Source: Candidula unifasciata
Taxonomy: Eukaryota; Mollusca; Gastropoda; Stylommatophora; Geomitridae
NCBI GenBank assembly: GCA_905116865.2
Contig: CAJHNH020000551.1
Location: 62,001-126,000, forward strand
Direction: 5' to 3'
DNA: 64,000 bases
Shown: positions 1-11,495 of the stretch, piece after piece
Position numbering within the stretch: the first letter of the stretch is position 1
How the letters are laid out: the number at the start of each line of letters is the position of its first letter
The notes under the pieces: generated by a model
Databases searched by the model: none
Told to the model about the DNA's origin: nothing
What the model saw: only the letters and a program-made list of their open reading frames with translations
Made by a program: the position numbers and the translations under genes

Positions 1-366
1 CACGCTTTAATTGTTGTGGCGACTTTCTTTCTGTTCATGTGACTAACTACTACCGCACTGATAAAAGCATACTGACCTAACTCCTGTTTTCAGTAATGAA
101 CAATTTTTCATTAAATATATCAAACAATTAACTAACTGAACAAGAAGAGTTCATGCAACCATTACGCCTTCACTTGTGTTCATATATGAAATACTATTAC
201 ATCATCATCATCAACAACATCACGAACCGTAATCTCTAGAGATAAGCGTAGCAGAACCTGGTTCGCCATCTCACTCAATCACTTTTAAGTTTGGAACCGG
301 AAAGGGGAGAAACGGCGCTATATATCGATTGCTAGTACATGACGACTCCACAAGTTGACAACTTTT
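1..366. other. Non-coding, no recognised feature
   Basis: No convincing open frame or repeat is visible apart from a short ATC-rich stretch near 200-222. It ends at the left target-site duplication of the SINE that follows. Confidence 0.5.
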
Positions 367-380
367 ACATACAATTTGGG

Positions 381-599
381 GGCGTCTCTCTAGCTTAGTT
401 GGCTAAACCGGATTGCGCCGTGAGCGGGTGACGATCTCCTTGTGGTCCGGGTTCACTCCCGGGGGTGGGCAGAAAAGCCACATTTCTCCCAGATTTACGG
501 TATTTACAATGGAATCAAGGCCGAAAGGTTGCGATATCCATAATACCGAGCCTAAGGGTTAACAACTCATGGCTTCTGGATACTAAAACAAACAAACAA
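381..599 (+). mobile_element. Intact tRNA-derived SINE with 14-bp target-site duplication
   Basis: The head is tRNA-like. It has an A box tagcttagttgg at 391-402 and a B box ggttcactcc at 450-459, the two internal RNA polymerase III promoter elements. The body is unrelated to tRNA, and the 3' end is an aaaacaaacaaacaaa-type tail. The element is bounded by a perfect 14-bp direct repeat, acatacaatttggg, at 367-380 and 600-613, which is the signature of LINE-mediated insertion. The perfect duplication suggests a fairly young copy. I did not find a second full copy of this family in the window. Confidence 0.85.
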
Positions 600-613
600 A
601 CATACAATTTGGG

Positions 614-1095
614 CTGATGGAAATGAGAGGGAGTGGGACATTAAAGGACTCTCTCTCCCCCTATCTCTAATATTATCTACACACAAACACACTAATAATG
701 TGCCATGCGAAGCTGCAGTAACACAATCCAGTTGCTCTACAAACAGATGCCTACTGATCATCTCCTCCACCATTCTGGTTCTAAATTCGCCCCATCAAAG
801 CCTCCCGTGAGACAATGTGAGGACAAACAGACGCCTGCCAGGCCCTAATAAGGACAATCCTGTCTGTCTGTGATTTAACCTAACCTGCAGTAGTATTTTT
901 ACAATGGTCAGTGTATGTGATTTATTTAGCTTGCTATGAACAAACGTAAATGTGTAGCCTCTATTCTTCTTATGTAATTCAGTGTCAAGTGGAGCCAAGC
1001 CAAGACAGGTCTGCAGGGTAAGACGATCCGTAGTCGTGTGTGCGCCATACCCATCGAAGCAGACCTGATGAGCTACAGAAACCCTAACAAAAGAA
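614..1095. other. Non-coding, no recognised feature
   Basis: Nothing supported. Short open frames here lack domains or splice context. Confidence 0.4.
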
Positions 1096-1571
1096 GACAG
1101 CGAGGTGAGGGTGTGGAAGCATACAACAAAATAAGACAGTGAGGTGAGGGTGTGGAAGCATACAACAAAACAAAGACAGTGAGGTGAGGGTGTGGAAGCA
1201 TACAACAAAACAAGACAGTGAGGTGAGGGTGTGGCAGCATACAACAAAACAAAGACAGTGAGGTGAGGGTGTGGAAGCATACAACAAAACAAGATAGCGA
1301 GGTGAGGGTGTGAAATCATACAACAAAACAAGACAGTGAGGTGAGGGTGTGGAAGCATACAACAAAACAAGACAGTGAGGTGAGGGTGTGGCAGCATACA
1401 ACAAAACAAGACAGTGAGGTGAGGGTGTGCATACAACAAAACAAGACAGTGAGGTGAGGGTGTGGAAGCATACAACAAAACAAGACAGCGAGGTGAGGGT
1501 GTGGAAGCATACAACAAAACAAGACAGCGAGGTGAGGGTGTGGAAGCATACAACAAAACAAAGACAGAAAG
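1096..1571. repeat. Minisatellite, about 39-bp unit, about 12 copies
   Basis: Tandem units containing the core gacagtgaggtgagggtgtg followed by a gaagcataca segment. Copies differ by one-base indels (caaaacaaag versus caaaacaag) and by a missing block near 1427. Because the period is close to a multiple of three, long Pro/His/Cys-rich frames open on the minus strand; I regard these as repeat artefacts. Confidence 0.9.
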
Positions 1572-3193
1572 GTACGCAATAAAGGTAGTTTTCCCGCCAA
1601 ATGGATAACAGGCCATGTCATTGAACAGTATACAGCGTGCATTTGTGTAAAGATAACTGTGAAAATCGCTGCCACCTACCTGGGACAGGGCGACTTTTCT
1701 TTCTGAGTAATCTGGAAAATATCAAAGACATACTTCTACTGGACATGCGGGCAAACGACATGGTCACTGTGATCAACGATACAGTTCTTTGGAGTCGACG
1801 GATAACGGGGACATTATAAACATGTTATTTACACTAGCACGTTTTTTTTTTTTAAACATTACACGGAAAGCTGTTTCTAGCCTTCATTCTTTCAAACTAA
1901 TTGACGTATCCTACTAGCAACAATGTCTCTGAAATGTCATTTTCTTCTTCAGGGCCGAGACAGTGAAATTCAAATTGTGATCACTGAGCTCCAGATCTGA
2001 ACCACTGATGCTGCCGTCTCCTCTGTGCTGTATCCATTAGCACACACAAACGTTGCAGGTTTTCCGAAACATATTTCGTAGGCTTTTGAAAACAATACAG
2101 CCACGTGGAAATCAAATAGCTGCCGAAACAATTCCAACTGGTTCACTATATACACATCAATGGAAGAAGCTGTAGATTCACAAGACGCGACTGGCATTGT
2201 GTGCGGTAAGGTTTGCTCTCTTACAAATTGTAATCACCAGCTTACTACGTCGGTAAGTATTTGCAGCTGCCAACCAAGGATAGTTTGAACTCCGTGAAAG
2301 AAAACCATATCACTAGTTCGCCTATACTAGAATCACATAGTCTTTCAATATAGTTTTCTATTAGTTACATTCTCAAGTGATTTAGAACTTGCGTAGCATT
2401 TGGGAAAACGACAGACATTCCCAAGACTAGGTCCGATATTCACAAAAACACAAGATGTACACGGTTAAAACACAAACGCATGATGTAACTCCCCAACAAC
2501 TGCTAACTACTGAGAGGAGCCTGTAGATCGTCCACTCCTTCAACGGCTGTGTAACTGTAGATACGTGTAGTCGCAGGAATCCGACATACTGAGACTGGCA
2601 CGCACACACAGTCTCCATGGACCAAACAGAAAGATGCCACTAATTTAATAAACGACTATAACCGTGCACCCACAGGGGAAATCTAAGTCTGACCACTAAC
2701 TTTCTCCTAATGGTCAGTTCACGGCGCTGTTCAATAAGGTTGCAATTAGCACTGGTAAGATTGGCGGGACCGTGAAGAATGTCCCTCCAGACAGGTTCCC
2801 ACGCTGTAAGTCCTTTCATGTAAATGTAACCCAGTCCTACCTGCCTGACCTCACTCCGTAAGACTGAATACCAAAACACCGTCGCCATTCTATTTCTTAG
2901 GCACAGTGTATCGGGTTATCTGTTTTCTCCCGCCCCATTTCTCGTGTGACACTCATGCAGGTAAAGAATATGGTACTTTGCAATCGCCCTGCAAATAAAA
3001 GTACTTGAGAATATTCAAAGAAAACACAATTACCCATTATAATGCAATTTGGGGGGAGAGGAGGGGGGACCAGTATCTCCTGACACCACCAACATTTACA
3101 GGGGCAGATAGATGTGATAGTTACTGATATCTGTTTGTTTTCCAGATCATAAACTGAGGCTTTCTCGACAAAAGAGACATTAGAACATTGGGG
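1572..3193. other. Non-coding stretch without recognised features
   Basis: Holds a short poly-T run near 1841-1854 and several small open frames. A minus-strand frame at 2640-2888 (82 codons) is the most protein-like, but it matches nothing I recognise and has no clear splice context. Confidence 0.4.
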
Positions 3194-3290
3194 GAGGTGG
3201 CTGTATACCGCTCTATCTATGTGCCAGTCCTGACCTACGGGTGTGACTGATGGGTAATGACAACAGCCCACAGAAGCCGTTTCAAGTATA
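3194..3290 (+). mobile_element. LINE reverse-transcriptase fragment (family A)
   Basis: The plus strand reads VAVYRSIYVPVLTYGCD, then a stop, then WVMTTAHRSRFK. This matches the region after the catalytic core of the family A LINE seen more completely at 23216-24140 (TPVLTYGCESWAMTTAHRSQ). The fragment is broken by a stop and then runs into CT-rich simple sequence. It is a dead relic. Confidence 0.7.
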
Positions 3291-3330
3291 TCTTTATCTC
3301 TTACAATACAAGACACATCAACATAAAGGT

Positions 3331-3646
3331 TCGTCTCTCTCTCTCTCTCTCTGTGTGTGTCTCTCTTTCTCTCTATCGATATATATATATATATATATAT
3401 ATCTCGCTCTCTCATTGTCTCTCTCTCTGTATCTCTCTCTCGATGTATTTCTCTCTCTCTTTCTCTCTCTCTCGATGTATTTCTCTCTCTCTTTCTCTCT
3501 CTCTCGATGTATTTCTCTCTCTCTTTCTCTCGATGTATATCTCTCTCGATGTATACCCCTCACTCTCTCGATGTCTCTCTCTCGATATCTCCTCGATGTC
3601 TCTCCGTATCTCTCTCTCCGTATCTCTCTCTTCTCTCTCTCGATGT
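3331..3646. repeat. Interrupted CT-rich microsatellite with a TA core
   Basis: Tracts of (TC)n are punctuated by recurring cgatgtat motifs, with a (TA)n block at about 3382-3402. The pattern looks like a microsatellite that amplified as a compound unit. Open frames on both strands here are simple-sequence artefacts. Confidence 0.9.
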
Positions 3647-3810
3647 AGAGTTTTGCATGAAACTAATATTTCGACGTAAGCAAATCACGGACGTTTCATA
3701 CAGACAACCCAGCAAATTCATACGCTACGTGTACTTGGAAATGTTAACATGCTCTATGCGCTCACACAATGAGAAAGTATTATGTACATATATATATATA
3801 TAAACATACT

Positions 3811-4105
3811 GTATTGATATGCACTCATAGAAAGAAGTAGAAATATACAAGGACAAATCAGACAACATAAAATTCGAAAGCTGTAGATATGCCGGGAATC
3901 GAAGCTGTCACCTCCTAATGGCGTGTACACCTCGCTATAGAAACAGGTGTACTAAGAACATGACCAACTAGGCACCCCAAATGGGTGTTTTTATTGGCCA
4001 CGTCTATCGTAGTCTAAAATCCACAACTATGGATGGAATAAAGACAGAATTCAACTGGTGTAATCTATGGTGCCATTTCAATGGTTTGAGATTAATTTTG
4101 TCCGT
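3811..4105 (-). mobile_element. tRNA-derived SINE, family S3 (degenerate copy)
   Basis: Shares its body with 46788-47095, including the stretch cactcatagaaagaagtag. On the minus strand it has a tRNA-like head with a tagttgg A-box core and a B box slightly decayed to gcttcgattcc. The far end, near 4064-4083, carries ctatggtgccatttcaatgg, which is the reverse complement of the matching segment in the 47-kb copy. Confidence 0.7.
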
Positions 4106-4141
4106 AATTTCCTCTATTTGCAAAGATAACTAGCTCTATAC

Positions 4142-4338
4142 CAGTGGTTCTCAACCTTCCTAATGCCGCGGCCCTTTAATACAGTTCCTCGTGTTGTGGT
4201 GACCCCCCAGCCATACAACTATTTTCGTTTCCAATTCATAACTTCAGTGAATATATGTTTATCGATGGTCCTAGTCATCCCCTGTGAAAGGGTTGTTCGA
4301 TCGCCCAAAGGTCACGACTCACAGGCTGAGAGCCGCTG
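4142..4338 (-). mobile_element. SPIN-like non-autonomous hAT transposon (197 bp)
   Basis: Terminal inverted repeats are cagtggttctcaaccttcc at the left and, at the right, the inverse of cagcggctctcagcctgtga. The flanking 8-bp direct repeats are ctctatac (4134-4141) and ctctatat (4339-4346), identical at 7 of 8 positions, as expected of hAT insertion. The inner sequence (cccctgtgaaaggg, gttgtggtgacccccc) closely resembles the ends I associate with SPIN-type hAT elements. No transposase frame is present, so it would be mobilised in trans. Confidence 0.85.
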
Positions 4339-4346
4339 CTCTATAT

Positions 4347-5163
4347 GTTAGATGACTAAGCTAGCTTCCTTTACAGCCACTGCCATCAGCGTCTATTCTT
4401 CACGTTTGGCGTACAATGAAGTACAATTCCATATAGTTTCAGGCAGCTAAATCCTGGAATAAGGGGATCATCCTTTCAATACAGCAGTTTAAATAAATCT
4501 CATACAGACTGAGTCATAATCGACAAAACATACGACATGATAACTGTCGCTAAGGTGTCTAATATAATATAACTAACAATCAAACGAAATGATGAACTTG
4601 TTAATGACCGACATAGAATGGCGAATAACACAACACAGCACAAAGTGGTACTGTCACATACCTGTTGTAGATAACAAATGAAGAAAACTGTTCAGTTACA
4701 TGCCTGATAAACCATGATTTACGACCAAAACTATGATTACACATGTATCTACGCAAAGAATGACTTTACTGATCACCAATATTCTACACAGATGTGCGTG
4801 CAGTCTGCTGCATTCAGCAACAACTAGTGCTCGACAGCCACTGCGCATTAGCAACTTACTAGCACTCGCGCGACACATCCTCGGCTAGCGGTGAGTTACA
4901 CGTGCATTTCGTCAACTTGTGTAGTGTGGTTATACCTTAGTTCTCTAATCGTCATGATAATGGTAATACAGGCTAAGGTAACGCCTTATATTATTTTCGG
5001 CCACTGTACATTGTCTTCAAGCCTCCACAACAGCAGAAATTTAATTTTTATATATTTATTAGAGAGAAATAGTGGCTGGCGCGAAACTAATTACATCCAA
5101 GAATGATTACAGTTTTATGGATATACTATTCATATTCGCAGCAGCAGCATCCTTATTGCACGC
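4347..5163. other. Non-coding, no recognised feature
   Basis: AT-leaning sequence without repeats or convincing exons. Confidence 0.4.
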
Positions 5164-5180
5164 ATAGTAGTAGTAGTAGT

Positions 5181-5263
<83 letters not shown>

Positions 5264-5273
5264 CAGGAGCAGG

Positions 5274-5308
<35 letters not shown>

Positions 5309-5332
5309 TAGTAGTAAAAGTAGTAGTAGTAA

Positions 5333-5407
<75 letters not shown>

Positions 5408-5524
5408 CAGCAGTAGCAGTAGCAGTAGCAGTAGTAAAAGTAGTAGTAGTAAAAGTAGTAGTAGTAGTAGTAGTAGTAGTAGCAGTAGCAGTAGCAGTAG
5501 CAGTAGTAAAAGTAGTAGTAGTAA

Positions 5525-5611
<87 letters not shown>

Positions 5612-5653
5612 CAGTAGCAGTAGCAGTAGCAGTAGTAAAAGTAGTAGTAGTAA

Positions 5654-5704
<51 letters not shown>

Positions 5705-5874
5705 CAGTAGCAGTAGCAGTAGTAGTAGCAGTAGCAGTAGCAGTAGCAGTAGTAGTAGCAGTAGCAGTAGCAGTAGCAGTAGCAGTAGCAGTAGCAGTAG
5801 CAGCAGTAAAAGTAGTAGTATAGCAGCAGTAGTAGTTGTTGTATAGTTGTAGTAGTAGTAGTTGTTGTTGTTGT
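5164..5874. repeat. Compound trinucleotide array (TAG/CAG)n with AAAAG interruptions
   Basis: About 700 bp of imperfect agt/agc triplets. Runs of agtagcagtagc alternate with agt runs. A marker motif agtaaaagtagtagtagtaa recurs at about 5314, 5434, 5506, 5634 and 5808, so the array also duplicated in larger blocks. It reads as a poly-Ser frame on the plus strand, but nothing supports real translation. Confidence 0.95.
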
Positions 5875-6720
5875 AGTGGTGGTTTGGTAGCTGCAGAGTT
5901 ATCAGTTAGTTACAGGATATTGTAGAACCAACACCTGCAGTTTTTGGCTGGTTGGTTCTGCCAGCGAACAGTCGGCTGTCGATTATATTGCGAAATCAAT
6001 GCAAGGCGATCTGCGGCTAAATCGAACTGGGTACCGTGTAATTACGAAGCTGGTTCGCAACGCCTATGCCATAGACATCTCCTTCTGTTCTCTACTCCCT
6101 GAATGTCTCGTGTCGTCAGGGCCTCGCGGCGTCAGGAAAATAAAGGCAAATGTGTTGGATAAGAGTATGCAGCAGCAAAAAAAAGATGCTGAAAGGGGGG
6201 ACAGAGCAGACGACAAAAGAAGCAGTGATGTTGTGGAGGCTGTAGTGAAGACCGGGGCTACTAATGACGACTGGAAGAAGCCTGGAAAGGGGAAAGCGGA
6301 ACAACCTTGATTGCCCACAACTGTGTCAACACTGCCTACAGACAACAGCAAGAACGGGAGGCACGTGTTTGAGAAAGCCACACAGGGGTACTTCCTGCAG
6401 CAGAGAACAACGTTGTGTCCACTGAAGACACAACAATATTTGTCCACGTGGCACACATTCGACAGTGTCAGGTTGAACCGGAAACACTCACACGCGTAAA
6501 CAAATAATCGGCATGTCTGATACATGAGCAGAATGCTCCCCGCCCTTTTCTGTCTCGCTCTCTCTCCTCATCCACTCTCTCTGCCCCATTCTCTCTCTTC
6601 GTCTCTTTTTCTTTGTGTATCTCCTATCTATTTTCTCGTTTCCATAATCTTTCTCACTCATTTTTTCTATCACTCACTTTATCCTTTTCTCTTTTTCTCC
6701 TTGTGTTTTTCTGTTTCTGG
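5875..6720. other. Unclassified stretch with a 103-codon plus-strand frame
   Basis: A plus-strand frame at 5999-6310 is rich in Lys, Asp and Glu near its end (SMQQQKKDAERGDRADDKRS) and is followed by a second in-register open stretch to 6499. I recognise no domain and see no promoter or clear splice sites. It could be a relic of a mobile element or chance. Confidence 0.3.
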
Positions 6721-6727
6721 TAATCCC

Positions 6728-6867
<140 letters not shown>

Positions 6868-6869
6868 GT

Positions 6870-7860
6870 TGACAGTATATGCAAAGAATGCCAAGGCCCA
6901 TGAATGAAGATCTTAGTAAGATCAACGAATTACTCTTTGCAGATGACCGGGCCTTGATAGCAGATACAGCCATGAAATTACAACAACATCTAACATCCAT
7001 GAATGAAGAATGTAAAAAACAAAACAATATGAGAATCAACACTGAAAAGACAGAAGTAATGTCAATATGAACAAAAAGAAGACAGATCTAAACATAGCAA
7101 TAGAATACAAAGGCATTAAACAGGCATCTGAGGTTTTAAATATCTGGGAACTACATTTACCGAAGATGGGGAAACTGGATAAAGAAATTGACATTAGATG
7201 CAGTAAAGCAAACCAAGTATTGACAGGGACAGCTAGCCCCCCTCTTACAGCATAAGACAATCCCAATCAACACAAAAGAGACATCTTATTCAAAGCATAT
7301 TTATTCCAACTCTGTTGCTACCAGTGCCCCAGACATTGTTCACACACAAACAAACCATAAAAGAAAAAATTAGTAACCACGGAAATGAGATGTCTGCAGA
7401 AAGAAGGGCTGTAGGAGTGTACCCCATAAGAGTTTTTAAGATCAGGAATGAAGATTCATACAGAGAACAAGTCGGCACAGAACCAATTCTGCATTACATA
7501 CAAAGACAGCAAGTGATAATTGGTTTGTCCCCACTTAGAGAGAATGCCCTTGTGAACAAACCCATACCAAACAAAGCTTTCGTCCAATGGAAAAGAAAAA
7601 GAAAGGACCGTAGAGCACGGTTTATACGTTACTAAACATATAGAGGGAAAGAACAATCGGCATTCGGAAGAAAACTAACTATCAGACGAACTCCTACAAA
7701 CAAAAACGATGAAAGTTCATTTATGGTTGAAAAAAGCCCCTGGAAGGAAAGAGAGAGAGAAACAGAAACAACATAAGCCTCCCCTGGGACTCCAACCCAA
7801 ACCTTCAAGCCGGGGTAAGAAAATAGAAAAGAAAAAGAGAAAAGCCAGACAAGATCAGTG
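6870..7860 (+). mobile_element. LINE reverse-transcriptase relic (family B)
   Basis: The frame from 6879 reads NELLFADDRALIADTAMKLQ: FADD corresponds to the reverse-transcriptase YADD box that holds two catalytic aspartates. After a frame change near 7070, GKLDKEIDIRCSKANQ and then, from about 7380, RRAVGVYPI, QVGTEPILHYIQRQQ and VNKPIPNKAFVQWKRKRKDR follow in the order expected of the thumb and C-terminal region. At least two frameshifts and a 5' truncation right beside a TA microsatellite make it non-functional. It trails off in A-rich sequence near 7860. Confidence 0.8.
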
Positions 7861-7961
7861 AAGGGAGTAGACAGAAGATCGGAAAGGAAGCAACAAAACC
7901 CCTGTTGTCCTATGGTCGAGGCAGGCCGGAATATGCTAGAAAAGTTACCTTATATCTCCAA

Positions 7962-8215
7962 CGACAACATGGGGTGCAGAGAGGACACGGCTGCCACTGT
8001 AAAAAACAACACAAAAGAGGGTGGACAGGTTCATGACCTGACTCATCCATCAGCGTTGGAAGCTTTCCCATGAAGCTGGGAGGCAATCGTAACTGGAGGA
8101 AATAATGACACAGATCAGTACAGGAGATGAAGTTTAGACTGTCTCCTTGCTGGTTGGATCGCTCTCTCTCCAGTCCCGGTTCAGATTCGTCCTCTACACA
8201 ATCATCTCCCATAAT
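7962..8215 (+). repeat. Dispersed repeat, copy 1 of a local pair
   Basis: Homologous to 9281-9515 in the same orientation. Shared segments include ggaagctttcccatga, tggaggaaataatga and cacagatcagtaca. Many small indels separate the copies, so the duplication is old. The family is not identified. Confidence 0.75.
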
Positions 8216-8219
8216 CTCT

Positions 8220-8330
8220 ACTCTCTCTCTTCTATAGTCATAATTCTATTATAGATATAGATATATATTATATTATCGCTATATATATCCACCGTATATA
8301 TATACATGATACTATAAAATATATAGGGGG
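8220..8330. repeat. TA-rich simple sequence
   Basis: Imperfect tatagata and tatatata tracts. Confidence 0.7.
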
Positions 8331-9280
8331 GATTCGCCTCTTTCTCTTATATTATCTTTGGCGACCGCATAGTAATATATATTCGATCGACAAATTACGT
8401 AAATGAGATCTTATTTTTTATGGCCAAGACAAAAAAGGCCAAAACAGAAAAGCAAGCATGGAATCTAAAGAAGGGTAATTCATCTTATTTATGGCAAACT
8501 TTCATGAATAATCGATAACTTTTATAGTTTGCCACTGTGCTGAAGCCGCCATAGTGTTGACCTAAGGCAGACGAAGCATTGTTCCGTCTATCCAGCACAG
8601 AGCAAAAAAGCTACTAATTAAATTCTTTTCTAAAACTCAGAACAAGCCCCCATTGAAACCCAAGTAATGATGCTTTTTGTCCTATAGAAATATTGTTTAA
8701 TTCGTAGCACAGTTTGCAGGTGGTATTCCACGATCTCCCTGCGTGTGGAAATCTTAATAATCCCCCACCCCCTGTTATGCCCAATTTCTGTTCGTAATGT
8801 TGAACTCATAGCAAAAGTCACCTTTCTCCCAACGACAAGAAGATCATGGTTGTTTTCACTTGTGAGGATGATGGCAGATAAATTTATATTTTGTAGAGAG
8901 CCCAATCATAACATTTTTAGTCGGTGGATTTTGGCATTAAAGTATCATGGCCGGTTTTTAACATAAATATGTTGTCTGATGACAAAAAAACATTAGTGGG
9001 TGTTTTGATCAGTTTACCAAGAGCCTTAATCGAAAAAGACATTTGTCTGCCACAAAACAAATGTTGCCCCTCGCCTTCCACCCCTCCTATGGAACATGGT
9101 CCCAAGACCTTCAGGCCGGTAGGCCAAATTAAAGATACGGATCCTAAGGCGGCTTCTCCCAGATATGAGAACAGTCCAAAGGTCCTGTATTAAATTAAGG
9201 GGACAAGCAACCGAAAAATAATCCTGGTCTATGCCGTTCAAGCTTTGCCTTCACCCACTACGTTTATCCTTTACATTCTC
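8331..9280. other. Non-coding, no recognised feature
   Basis: Contains overlapping short frames on both strands (for example 8745-8966 and 8924-9193) without recognisable domains. Confidence 0.35.
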
Positions 9281-9515
9281 GACAACGTTGTGTAGAGAAG
9301 GACACGGCTTGCCCCGTAAAACAACACAATGGAGCGGTGGGACAGCCCCTTCATTACAACCTGGGATCATCCATCAGGGTTGGAAAGCTTTCCCATGAGC
9401 CTGGTGGGAGGCAATTCATAATGTTGGAGGAAATAATGAACACAGATCAGTACAAGATGAAGTCTTCGTTTTCATTAGACTGCTGTCTGCTTGGATGCCC
9501 CCGTTTACATTTGTT
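9281..9515 (+). repeat. Dispersed repeat, copy 2 of a local pair
   Basis: Partner of 7962-8215, about 1.3 kb away. The stretch ggaggaaataatgaacacag has its counterpart in copy 1 with one small gap. Confidence 0.75.
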
Positions 9516-10270
9516 ACAAAACCCTCTCCTTCTCTCTCATCTCTCCTCTCTGTTTCTCTCATCTCTCCTCCCTCTCTCTGTATCTCGTCTCTCTCTCCTC
9601 TCTCTTCCCTTGGCCAACTATAATTACTACAGCACAAATCCCATCACCTGCCCATCTCCAACAACAATCACGCGGATCTGTGACATTACTTGTTTCCCAG
9701 ATGTTCACATTATCAGATCAGCCACATCCAGCCGCCACTCATCTCTCCCCCACCCCCACCACCCAATGCCAGTCTGCAAAGGTCACTCACAGACACACAG
9801 ACACACGTATATATACAGACACAGCAGCCGGGTCGATGGAGTGTGCAGGAGACAGGGCTGTTAATGCGTACTGCTTCAAGCCACACACAACCACAATAAT
9901 GGCACGTGCCAGACATGTGCAGCTGCACCCAACGGCAGCATCTGACACTCTATCGCAGTCCGGCACTAAAGTTATACATCAGTTGCCCAAGTACAAAGCA
10001 CCCAACCAAGGACGCGTCCGTTTCTGCAACAGCACAAGAGAACCCGCAGTAGGAGCACAGATGATACAGCCCATGTCCGCTAGGCGCCATGTCATTGGTA
10101 TAAAAGTGTGTCCAAATCGATATTTTTTGTTAACTGGCCTGAGCTCTTTTAGGTCGACCCAGTCTAATACTACAAAAAAAATGATCTAGGGAAGTCAAGG
10201 GGGGAAAGCACGATCGATGTTGACAGTATCACCCATCCAGTGCAAGTTGGCTACAAATACTAATCTAGCA
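9516..10270. other. Non-coding with CT-rich and CA-rich patches
   Basis: CT-rich simple sequence at about 9528-9608 and acacagacacac-type sequence at about 9788-9825. A long plus-strand frame (9491-10189) begins in the CT patch and shows no domain; I treat it as chance. Confidence 0.45.
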
Positions 10271-10279
10271 TCACACGCC

Positions 10280-10478
10280 CGGGGAGCGGCCGTGGTGAAA
10301 CGGATAGGCGGAAACGGATTTTTGTTTTTCAAAAATGACCTTGACTTCCAGCCTTTAGTGGGAAGAAAAGGCCGCCGGCGTGACGCTGACCATATCAGCC
10401 ACCGACTGCAGATTGGTCTATAAAATATAGGTCTAGCCGTACATTCCCATCAAGCCTGATGGCATGGACAAGGGTTCT
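10280..10478 (+). mobile_element. Degenerate tRNA-SINE, family S2
   Basis: Shares the S2 body with 31488-31755 and 38150-38437: aaaatgaccttgact, ggccgccggcgt and attggtctata. It is flanked by the 9-bp direct repeat tcacacgcc at 10271-10279 and 10479-10487. Much of the tRNA-like head is lost, so it is an older copy. Confidence 0.65.
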
Positions 10479-10525
10479 TCACACGCCGGAAGACGCTAAA
10501 CCCGTTTTCTGCTTACTCTCGAAGT

Positions 10526-10945
10526 CAGCGGCGCTCAACCTGTGGGTCGCGCCATTTTAACAGGGGCAAACAACCCTTTAAAAGGGGCCAAACAACCCTT
10601 TTAAAAGGGGCCAAACAACCCTTTAATAGGGGCCAAACAACCCTTTAACAGGGGCCAAACAACCCTTTAACAGGGGCCAAACAACCCTTTAACAGGGGCC
10701 AAACAACCCTTTAACAGGGGTGAAACAACCCTTTAACAGGGGTGAAACAACCCTTTAACAAGGGTCAAAAAACCCTTTAACAGGGGTCAAACAACCCTTT
10801 AACAGGGTTCGCCTAAGACCACAGGAAAACACATATTCACTGAAGTTATGAGGTAGCAATGGAAAAAAATTTGTTGGTTAGGGGTCACCACAACCATAAA
10901 GAGTTGATTGAAGGGTCGTCGCATTTGGAAGGTTGAGAGCCACTG
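10526..10945 (+). mobile_element. SPIN-like non-autonomous hAT with an internal tandem array (420 bp)
   Basis: The left end is cagcggcgctcaacctgtgg and the right end is the inverse of cagtggctctcaaccttcca. The flanking 8-bp duplications are ctcgaagt (10518-10525) and ctctaagt (10946-10953), matching at 7 of 8 positions. The core cgcctaagaccacaggaaaa and ggggtcaccacaac match the family seen at 4142-4338 in opposite orientation. It is about twice as long as that copy because of a 22-bp tandem array between the left end and the core. No transposase is encoded. Confidence 0.85.
10557..10806. repeat. 22-bp minisatellite, 11 copies, inside the hAT element
   Basis: The unit contains aaacaaccctttaacagggg. 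The last copy runs straight into the single-copy hAT core (gcctaagacca). In the other copy the same position holds a single unit. The array is therefore an expansion of subterminal transposon sequence. Early units read ttaaaagggg and late ones ttaacagggg, so the copies have diverged by position. Confidence 0.9.
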
Positions 10946-11284
10946 CTCTAAGTGAAGACAATCAACAGAGGTTTGCTCAAGATTTAGCTGTATTCTTCTA
11001 TATAGTGTGTAAGTCACCATAAGCAAAATCTCGTTAACAGGAATCACAAGGATAGAAGAAATCAAGACTGTCTAAAAAATGCGTTTTAAATGGGGGACTA
11101 AAAGTGTGCTATGAATACATACATGGCTGCTAGGACCACGACTGTGTTACTGTTAACAAGTGTTCGTCTTAAGCAAGTTCGTGTTAACCAGGTTTTACTT
11201 TAGTTTTGAAATTTAAACGACACCTTAAATGTCTTTTTCGCATAAGCGAATGAAAAGGGCCTTATTTACGCCAATAGTAGAATA

Positions 11285-11495
11285 GCATATGGTATTAGAT
11301 CCATATTATGTCTAGGCCAAACAGCACTCGGTGCGTTATTTGGTCAGTACCAAGCCGGCAACCTTACTTTCCCCAGACACGTCCTGGTATTTATTGAAGG
11401 CTGGTCGGTCTGGGAGCCAAGGTCAATTTAAACAAGAAGCCTCCTCTATACGGAGTCGAACACAATATCTTCGAGCCGGCAGGTTTTCTACTACT
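11285..11495 (-). mobile_element. Degenerate tRNA-SINE, S2-like, minus strand
   Basis: On the minus strand a decayed B box (gttcgactcc) is followed by the S2 body, recognised from the inverse of ggcaaccttactttcccc and gggagccaaggtca. Ends are not precise. Confidence 0.55.

Noticed and set aside
391..459. Free-standing tRNA gene
   Set aside because: A and B boxes are present but the cloverleaf is not convincing, and the sequence continues into a SINE body with target-site duplications. The same applies to the other tRNA-like heads.
2897..3415. 172-codon minus-strand frame
   Set aside because: Begins in the CT/TA microsatellite and crosses a LINE fragment on the other strand; not a gene.
5103..5846. 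247-codon poly-Ser protein
   Set aside because: Produced entirely by an AGT/AGC array. All evidence is simple sequence.
9491..10189. 232-codon plus-strand frame
   Set aside because: Starts in CT-rich simple sequence, no domain, no splice context; treated as chance.
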